The translations under genes and the position numbers were made by a program. From the NCBI GenBank assembly GCA_043736395.1, contig JAYTCQ010000003.1, forward strand, positions 1-22,009: 22,009 nt of DNA. Direction: 5' to 3'. The first letter of the stretch is position 1, and each line of letters begins with the position of its first letter. The notes below the pieces were generated by a model that saw only the letters and a list, made by a program, of their open reading frames with translations, ran no database searches and was not told the origin of the DNA. Of this stretch, positions 16,995-22,009 are shown in pieces. The DNA comes from JAFDVL01 sp043736395. Its GTDB lineage: Bacteria > Acidobacteriota > Blastocatellia > RBC074.

Positions 16995-17175
16995 CTTCGC
17001 CGCATCGCGGCGGTTGAATTTAGGCGTGGATTTCAATCCACGGAGATAGAATATAAATCGCACGTCGCGTCAGCGACACCTGAATTCAATCGTCGCTGAC
17101 GCGACGCAATCATTAATTGATCTTTCCGTGGGTTAAAACACCACGGCTAAATTCAGCCGCCGCGATGCGGCGAAG
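16995..17175. repeat. Four-armed palindromic element (cruciform/cloverleaf-like)
   Basis: A base stem of 29 pairs (16995-17023 with 17147-17175, one G-T) encloses three separate hairpins. These are an 8-bp arm at 17025-17042 (CGTGGATT/AATCCACG), a 15-bp arm pairing 17063-17077 with 17092-17106, and a 6-bp arm CCGTGG (17126-17131) with CCACGG (17141-17146). It fills most of the gap between the CLC stop at 16984 and the DUF1003 start at 17189. No coding content is apparent. It could be a non-autonomous mobile element or a structured leader RNA. Confidence 0.8.
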
Positions 17176-17178
17176 AGC

Positions 17179-17183
17179 AGGAG
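17179..17183 (+). promoter_or_regulatory. Ribosome binding site fixing the DUF1003 start, next to the palindrome
   Basis: AGGAG lies five bases before ATG 17189 and three bases after the palindrome's outer stem ends at 17175. An upstream in-frame ATG at 17117 lies inside the palindrome and would give a 24-residue extension encoded by repeat DNA, so 17189 is preferred. Confidence 0.7.
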
Positions 17184-17188
17184 CCGTT

Positions 17189-17800
17189 ATGCAAAATCTA
17201 CGCAGCATCATCGCACCCAACAATAAATCTGAACGCGTCAACCGCCGCATCACAGCACAGAAATTATTACAGGTAGAACTGGAAAAACTCCCGACCGATG
17301 AACGCATTATCGTCGAACGATTCATCAGCCGTGGACGCATCGCACGCAATATTCAACGTGAATTTGACGCGCAACTAACCTTCGGTGAAAAGATGGCTGA
17401 CCGCGTCGCTTCCATTGGCGGAAGCTGGACTTTTATTATTGGTTTTATGATTTTTCTGATCGGATGGATGGCGGTTAATGTCGTATTTCTGATGCAAAAG
17501 GCGTTTGACCCGTACCCATTTATTTTGCTAAATCTGGTGCTTTCCAGCCTCGCCGCTTTGCAGGCTCCGGTGATTATGATGAGCCAGAACCGGCAAGGAG
17601 AAATTGATCGCATGCAGGCGCAGAATGATTACGAAGTCAACATCAAAGCTGAACTCGAAATCCTGCAACTCCACGAAAAAATTAATGAATTGCGCGAAGG
17701 CGATTGGACGCATTTAATTACCATGCAGCATCAACAAATTGAACTGCTGCAAAAAACGCTGGAGGAGATTTGTCAGAAAAAGGGGGAAAGTGATGAGTAA
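17189..17800 (+). CDS. DUF1003 membrane protein
   Basis: A 203-residue protein with the DUF1003 pattern: a basic cytoplasmic N-terminus (residues 1-60), then FGEKMADRVASIGGSWTFII leading into a first membrane helix (about 80-102). A FDPYPFILLNL turn and a second helix (about 109-131) follow, closing with APVIMMSQNRQ. The C-terminal third (about 140-200) is charged and predicted to be a coiled coil (EINELR-type heptads). The biochemical function of DUF1003 is not established. It follows the CLC gene on the same strand, but 200 bases and a large palindrome separate them, so co-transcription is uncertain. The start is chosen from the AGGAG site and to avoid translating the repeat. Confidence 0.85.
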   Translation: MQNLRSIIAPNNKSERVNRRITAQKLLQVELEKLPTDERIIVERFISRGRIARNIQREFDAQLTFGEKMADRVASIGGSWTFIIGFMIFLIGWMAVNVVFLMQKAFDPYPFILLNLVLSSLAALQAPVIMMSQNRQGEIDRMQAQNDYEVNIKAELEILQLHEKINELREGDWTHLITMQHQQIELLQKTLEEICQKKGESDE

Positions 17801-17860
17801 TGAGTGATGAGATAAAAGTAATGACTAACGAGTGTCTTTAAACTCATCACTCATCACTTT
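17787..17860. repeat. Inverted repeat of GTGATGAGT units at a convergent gene end
   Basis: ATGAGTGATGAG (17800-17811) pairs exactly with CTCATCACTCAT (17843-17854). The alternative register 17787-17798 with 17849-17860 also pairs over 12 bases. The left arm overlaps the last codons and stop of the DUF1003 gene, and the right arm ends one base before the minus-strand stop at 17861. It probably acts as a shared terminator. Its reiterated-unit arms resemble those at 3616-3666. Confidence 0.6.
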
Positions 17861-18361
17861 CTACTCGTTACTCTCTATCTTCCTGGTAAGCGACAGACAA
17901 TACAACAAAGGCAACGCGCCAAAAATCCCAAACGAACAATCAATCAACTGCCAAAAAAACGGGAGTCCTCGCAGCGGCCCACAAATCAGAGCCAACGGAA
18001 TCACAGCCACACAGGCGATCAATCCGGCGTACACCACCCAAACATTTCTCACCGGATCAACTAACGGCCCGATGAAAAAAACGGCGAGCACTAAATGCGC
18101 GAACGCCAGCCAATCCGTGCCATAAGCGATCCACGGATATTTGCTGTACATTTCTTCCAAACCCCATTTGACAACTAAAATCCAGTGCTGCAATCCTGTG
18201 AAACCTTCCGGCGAAGTCGCATCACCAACGCCTAAAATCTTCGTCAGAATCTTCATCTCCCACAGCAGCGGAAAAGCCGTCACGCCACTGACGATCAGCC
18301 CGATAATAAAGAGCACCATCACCACACGATATTTCCAAAGAAGAGATTTTTTGTCGTTCAT
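17861..18361 (-). CDS. Four-helix integral membrane protein, function unknown
   Basis: A 166-residue protein with predicted membrane helices at about 11-33, 82-101, 107-127 and 134-155. The segment between the first two (about 35-80) is long, likely periplasmic, and contains LQHWILVVKWGLEEMY. Striking conserved-looking residues are YGTDWLAFAH at the second helix, GPLVDPVRNVWV in the second loop, and PLRGLPFFWQLIDCSFG at the start of the fourth. I do not recognise a named family. There is no good ribosome site before ATG 18361, and an inverted repeat begins within ten bases upstream. It is convergent with the DUF1003 gene. Confidence 0.75.
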   Translation of the reverse strand: MNDKKSLLWKYRVVMVLFIIGLIVSGVTAFPLLWEMKILTKILGVGDATSPEGFTGLQHWILVVKWGLEEMYSKYPWIAYGTDWLAFAHLVLAVFFIGPLVDPVRNVWVVYAGLIACVAVIPLALICGPLRGLPFFWQLIDCSFGIFGALPLLYCLSLTRKIESNE

Positions 18362-18367
18362 AAAGGG

Positions 18368-18458
18368 GTACAGTAGGCGTCCCCGCCTGCTGAAACATTA
18401 ACATCAGCTTTTTTGTTCGCGTCGTGAAGACAGGCGGGGACGCCTATCCTACCTGTAC
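18368..18458. repeat. Inverted repeat between divergent genes
   Basis: AGGCGTCCCCGCCTG (18375-18389) pairs perfectly with 18431-18445. Outside this, GTACAG (18368-18373) pairs with CTGTAC (18453-18458), with a small asymmetric bulge. The 41-base centre has no internal symmetry that I can see. Its position between two divergent gene starts rules out a simple terminator role, so a dispersed repeat is more likely. Confidence 0.7.
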
Positions 18459-18532
18459 AGATCACCCGGTTATTCGCTACACTGCCATTTCATTAAACCT
18501 GCAAATCTTGCTCTACTCTAAACGAAATTGTC

Positions 18533-20518
18533 ATGAATGAAACTATATTTCTTATGAACATCTATCGCTTCGTTGCTCTTCTTTTGTTGATGGGTCTCAC
18601 GAATTCCATCAATGCTCAAACTATCACCGTACAGGTGGATAAACCCGGGGCGTCCATCAACCCCAATCAATTTGGTGTTTTCTTTGAAGACATCAACTTT
18701 GGCGCGGATGGTGGAATGTACGCCGAACTCGTCAAAAATCGTTCGTTTGAATTTCCGATTCCAACGATGGCATGGACAACTGTCGAACGCGGCAGCAAGG
18801 GTTCAATAAAAGTTTTAGAGCGCGATGCGTCCAGCAATAATCGGCATTTTTTGCAAATCAACCCTGAATCTTCAGGAGGCTTCGGCATCAAAAACGAAGG
18901 CTTTCGCGGCACCGGAATTCATCAGGGAGCCTTGTATATTTTTTCGGTTCAGGCGCGCAGCAACACTCCAACAAATCTGTTGATTGAACTCACCAGCGCC
19001 AGCGGTCAAAAAATCGGACAAGCCAAATTGAATGGCATCACCGACGATTGGAAAAAATACACCGCAACCATCAAAGCCACTGCGAACGAAGCAAAGGCGC
19101 AACTCAACGTCATCGTCGAAGGAAAAAATTCCGTAGACCTCGATATGATTTCGCTCTTTCCAAAAAATACTTTTAAAAATCGCCCGAACGGATTACGCGC
19201 CGATCTCGTGCAATTGCTCGCGGATATGAAACCCGGCTTCATTCGCTTCCCTGGCGGGTGCATTGTCGAAGGGCGTGATCTGGCAACGCGCTATCAATGG
19301 AAAACTACGATTGGTGATCCGGCAGAGCGAAAATTAATTATCAATCGTTGGAACACAGAGTTTCTATCCCGTTTCCCTGACCGCGCTCCGGCGGATTATT
19401 TTCAATCATTCGGACTTGGATTTTTTGAGTATTTTCAGTTGTGCGAAGACGTCGGAGCCGACCCGTTACCGATCATCAATTGCGGCATGGCGTGCCAATT
19501 TAATACCAAAGAATTGGCGCCGCTTGACCAGCTTGATCCTTACATTCAGGACGCGCTCGACCTCATCGAATTTGCGAACGGCTCTATCGTTTCGACGTGG
19601 GGCAAGAAACGCGCGGCAATGGGGCATCCTGCACCCTTCAATATGAAAATGATCGGCATCGGCAATGAACAATGGGGTCCCGACTACATCCCGCGCTACG
19701 AAGCATTCGCCAAAGCGATCAAAGCGAAATATCCAGAGATCAAATTAGTTTCGAGCGCAGGTCCCAGTGCAGACGGTGAACGCTTCGATTTTCTTTGGGG
19801 AAAATTGCGCGGCTTGAATGCAGATTTGGTTGACGAACATTACTACATGAAACCCGAATGGTTTTTGAAAAATGCTGCGCGTTACGACAACTATGACCGT
19901 AAAGGCCCAAAAGTTTTTTCAGGAGAATTCGCCGCGCAATCCGTCAGCACAGTCAGTTCTGACAATCGCAATACGTGGGAATGCGCGCTCGCCGAAGCCG
20001 CTTTTATGACCGGACTCGAACGCAACGGCGACGTCGTTTCGCTGGTTTCGTACGCGCCATTATTCGGGCATGTTGATGCGTGGCAATGGACTCCGAATCT
20101 GATCTGGTTCGATAATCTGCGGTCGTACGGCACGCCGAATTATTACGTCCAGAAAATGTTCAGCAATCATCGCGGCACGACAATTTTGCCCGTGAATACA
20201 AATGGAACCGCGCTCAGCGGTCAGCAAAATCTTTACGCCAGCGCAGTCCGCGATGCAAAATCCGGCGAAGTAATTTTGAAGCTGGTGAACTCTGACGCGA
20301 CACCAAAAGAAGTCCGCATCAATTTAACCGGAGCCGGAAAAATTAATAAACTTGGTAAAGCTTTTGTGCTGACAGCCAATGATCTAAAATCTGAGAACAG
20401 CCTCGATAACCCGATGGCTATTGCTCCAATTGAGCAGAAGCTGAATATTACTGCGCCGGAATTTACATTTACACTGAAACCGACTTCGGTAAATGTTTTG
20501 CGGATTGCCACAAATTAG
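18533..20518 (+). CDS. Exported GH51 alpha-L-arabinofuranosidase
   Basis: A 661-residue enzyme expected to release terminal alpha-L-arabinofuranose from arabinan, arabinoxylan or arabinogalactan. A signal peptide (hydrophobic run FVALLLLMGLTNSINAQ) directs export. The N-terminal strand ISIN-type region with FGVFFEDINFGADGGMYAEL is a GH51 hallmark. A carbohydrate-binding-like beta-sandwich (about 75-215) is inserted before the TIM barrel. In the barrel, GNEQWG has the acid/base E379 and FSGEFAAQ the nucleophile E465. A C-terminal beta domain (about 545-661) ends FTLKPTSVNVLRI. ATG 18533 and the in-frame ATG seven codons later both lack a clear ribosome site and both leave a usable signal peptide. 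A perfect hairpin follows the stop, then a GH88 gene on the same strand. Confidence 0.92.
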   Translation: MNETIFLMNIYRFVALLLLMGLTNSINAQTITVQVDKPGASINPNQFGVFFEDINFGADGGMYAELVKNRSFEFPIPTMAWTTVERGSKGSIKVLERDASSNNRHFLQINPESSGGFGIKNEGFRGTGIHQGALYIFSVQARSNTPTNLLIELTSASGQKIGQAKLNGITDDWKKYTATIKATANEAKAQLNVIVEGKNSVDLDMISLFPKNTFKNRPNGLRADLVQLLADMKPGFIRFPGGCIVEGRDLATRYQWKTTIGDPAERKLIINRWNTEFLSRFPDRAPADYFQSFGLGFFEYFQLCEDVGADPLPIINCGMACQFNTKELAPLDQLDPYIQDALDLIEFANGSIVSTWGKKRAAMGHPAPFNMKMIGIGNEQWGPDYIPRYEAFAKAIKAKYPEIKLVSSAGPSADGERFDFLWGKLRGLNADLVDEHYYMKPEWFLKNAARYDNYDRKGPKVFSGEFAAQSVSTVSSDNRNTWECALAEAAFMTGLERNGDVVSLVSYAPLFGHVDAWQWTPNLIWFDNLRSYGTPNYYVQKMFSNHRGTTILPVNTNGTALSGQQNLYASAVRDAKSGEVILKLVNSDATPKEVRINLTGAGKINKLGKAFVLTANDLKSENSLDNPMAIAPIEQKLNITAPEFTFTLKPTSVNVLRIATN

Positions 20519-20593
20519 ATGCAGAAGCCCGCACGCAGTAAGGGCGTCTTTACATTGCGAGAAAACTTCCTTACTGCGTGCGGGCTTCTGCAT
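20519..20593. repeat. Perfect 25-bp inverted repeat between GH51 and GH88 genes
   Basis: The arms at 20519-20543 and 20569-20593 are exact complements over 25 bases, with a 25-base loop. The left arm begins at the base after the GH51 stop codon. The right arm ends 21 bases before the next ATG. There is no T-run after the stem, so it is not a canonical terminator. It may be a REP-like insertion that insulates or differentially stabilises the two messages. Confidence 0.8.
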
Positions 20594-20614
20594 TAACAAT
20601 TCGGAGAATACTGA

Positions 20615-21865
20615 ATGCCTCATACCATGCACGAGCGAGAAGCTCTTCGCACATCCTTACAAAATTCCTTCGACTTCGCCCAATTGCAGGTGCAGTCGCT
20701 CCTCAAAAAATATCCGCAGGATTACTATCCGATGTATACCGTCGGCGGGAAATTCGGTGAAGACCGCAAACGCTGGACGCATTGGTGCGACGGATTTTAT
20801 CCGGGAATGATGTTCATCTTCGCCAAGCGAACGGGAAAAACTGAGTGGCTCGACAAAGCCGTTATTTATGCGAGTCCACTGGAATCGCGGCAGTATGATC
20901 GCGCCGTACACGACTTAGGATTTTTATTTTTCTCGACGCATCTGCGCTGGCTGGAACTCGGTGGAAATCCGAACCACATCGAACCTTTATTAATTCAAGC
21001 CGGAAAAACGATGGCGATGCGTTTTATGGAAAAAGGCCAGTATTTACGCTCTTTCGTCGAACCTGCTTCGCTCTTTATAGACATTATGATGAACGTCGGA
21101 ACGCTGTTTTATTCCGGTCTCAAAAGCGGAGACAATCACGTTCTCGACATCGCGCATCGCCATTGCCTGACGACGCGCAGAACGATTGTCCGTGGCGACG
21201 GTTCGACTTCACACGAAGGAATTTTTGATTTAGAAAATGGAGAATTTTTACGACAAACCACGCATCAAGGCTATCGCGGAGACTCCGCCTGGAGCCGTGG
21301 TTTAGCGTGGTCGCTCTATGGTTTCACGCGTTCTTATTTGCAAACACAGCGCAGCGAATATTTAGAAACTGCGATTCTCAATGCTGATTTTTATTTGGAA
21401 AATACACCCGCCGACGGCGTAGCTCCGTGGGATTATGACGCGCCCGAAACCGGAGCTTTAGCGAAATCGCAAGTGGACACATCCACCTCCGCCATCGCCG
21501 CTTCGGGCTTGTTGGATTTAGCGAATGCAATTCCTGATCGTACGAAAGCGCGGGCTTATCGTGACTTCGCTTTGAATTCATTGCAATCGCTTTCCAAAAA
21601 ATATTTAGGAAGTTTGACGCTCGGATTTGAAGGCGTGCTGAACGGCGGCGTCTACCACATTCACAAAAACCTCGGCGTTCACGAAGCCGTATTATTCGGC
21701 GAATATTTCTTCGTCGAAGCGCTCGATAAAGCGTTGACTGCGCTTGCGCAAGAACCGACTTCCATCACGTTGGCGGCGTATCCAGAAACTTCGTTGCCCG
21801 ATTGGGCGAAGACGTGGAGTGATGGGCCGACGGAAGAAGAAATGGTTTCACCGGAATTGAAATAA
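20615..21865 (+). CDS. GH88 unsaturated glucuronyl hydrolase
   Basis: A 416-residue cytoplasmic enzyme without signal peptide. It is expected to remove 4,5-unsaturated uronic acid from the non-reducing end of oligosaccharides made by polysaccharide lyases. The alpha/alpha-barrel pattern is clear. HDLGFLF carries D100 and SLFIDIMMN carries D156, which align by context with the two catalytic aspartates of Bacillus UGL. The block THQGYRGDSAWSRGLAWSLYGF is characteristic of GH88, and WDYDAPE and DTSTSAIAASGLL follow. GGAG at 20603-20606 is eight bases from the ATG. It probably acts in the same carbohydrate pathway as the GH51 enzyme upstream. GH105 is a distant alternative, but the motifs favour GH88. 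Confidence 0.9.
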   Translation: MPHTMHEREALRTSLQNSFDFAQLQVQSLLKKYPQDYYPMYTVGGKFGEDRKRWTHWCDGFYPGMMFIFAKRTGKTEWLDKAVIYASPLESRQYDRAVHDLGFLFFSTHLRWLELGGNPNHIEPLLIQAGKTMAMRFMEKGQYLRSFVEPASLFIDIMMNVGTLFYSGLKSGDNHVLDIAHRHCLTTRRTIVRGDGSTSHEGIFDLENGEFLRQTTHQGYRGDSAWSRGLAWSLYGFTRSYLQTQRSEYLETAILNADFYLENTPADGVAPWDYDAPETGALAKSQVDTSTSAIAASGLLDLANAIPDRTKARAYRDFALNSLQSLSKKYLGSLTLGFEGVLNGGVYHIHKNLGVHEAVLFGEYFFVEALDKALTALAQEPTSITLAAYPETSLPDWAKTWSDGPTEEEMVSPELK

Positions 21866-21902
21866 CTTTTTACGTTGTGTTGTTATTGAAATCCATGTTC
21901 CT

Positions 21903-22009
21903 GTCGCCAACGGCGACTAACATTATAGCCCAGCGAGAATCGCTGGGTGAGCGAGTAATATTTTCCGTCGCTGAAGGCGACGAACAAGCAATGTTAAGGA
22001 TGTTCGTCG
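21903..22009. repeat. Cluster of short hairpins at the window edge, probably a truncated palindromic element
   Basis: Three compact dyads follow the GH88 stop: GTCGCC/GGCGAC (21903-21917), CCCAGCGA/TCGCTGGG (21929-21947, GAA loop) and CGTCGC/GCGACG (21966-21982). The last bases TTCGTCG look like the beginning of another arm. The core CGTCGCTGA.GCGACG resembles the inner arm of the element at 16995-17175. The element runs off the window. Confidence 0.55.

Noticed and set aside
17117..17188. N-terminal extension of the DUF1003 protein from ATG 17117
   Set aside because: The 24 extra residues are encoded by the palindromic element, and the AGGAG site points to ATG 17189.
3616..22009. CRISPR array or retron as explanation for the many palindromes
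   Set aside because: The repeats differ from each other, are not evenly spaced and have no spacers, Cas genes or reverse transcriptase nearby.

Overview
The window reads as a stretch of chromosome from an Acidobacteriota-like bacterium, probably Blastocatellia or a near relative. That assignment is inference. It rests on two gene types that are typical of the phylum and occur here twice each: one-component regulators with an N-terminal winged helix, one membrane helix and a C-terminal PD40 (TolB-like) propeller, and very large Oar-like TonB-dependent receptors with an N-terminal carboxypeptidase-regulatory-like domain and no SusD partner. There is no rRNA, tRNA, CRISPR array, integrase or transposase that I can see.

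Layout. At the left edge (1-38, minus) is the first dozen codons of an unidentified gene. Next come a wHTH-TM-PD40 regulator (331-2604, plus), a convergent exported HExxH metalloprotease resembling family M91 (2648-3523, minus), and a second wHTH-TM-PD40 regulator (3675-5882, minus). A 487-base divergent intergenic region full of dyads and direct repeats separates this regulator from two tandem Oar-like receptors (6370-9750 and 9809-13126, plus). The divergent arrangement suggests, but does not prove, that the second regulator controls the receptors.

The middle holds a HAS-barrel-like small protein (13179-13766, minus), a probable unannotated structured small RNA with its own intrinsic terminator (about 13850-13996, plus), and an exported protein of the S1/P1 nuclease or zinc phospholipase C fold (14034-14939, minus). 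It continues with a CLC-family H+/Cl- antiporter with paired CBS domains (15113-16984, plus, TTG start) and a DUF1003 membrane protein (17189-17800, plus). The DUF1003 gene is preceded by a 180-base element that folds into a four-armed palindrome whose edge abuts its ribosome binding site. A four-helix membrane protein of unknown function follows on the minus strand (17861-18361).

The right end carries a carbohydrate pair: an exported GH51 alpha-L-arabinofuranosidase (18533-20518) and a cytoplasmic GH88 unsaturated glucuronyl hydrolase (20615-21865). Together with the two large outer-membrane receptors this fits a heterotroph that degrades plant or exopolysaccharide, but no polysaccharide lyase is present here.

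A second theme is palindromic DNA: many intergenic gaps contain a long inverted repeat. Some look like ordinary terminators, others like dispersed REP/MITE-type elements. The most interesting unexplained items are the four-armed palindrome at 16995-17175, the small-RNA candidate, and the M91-like protease lying between two paralogous regulators.
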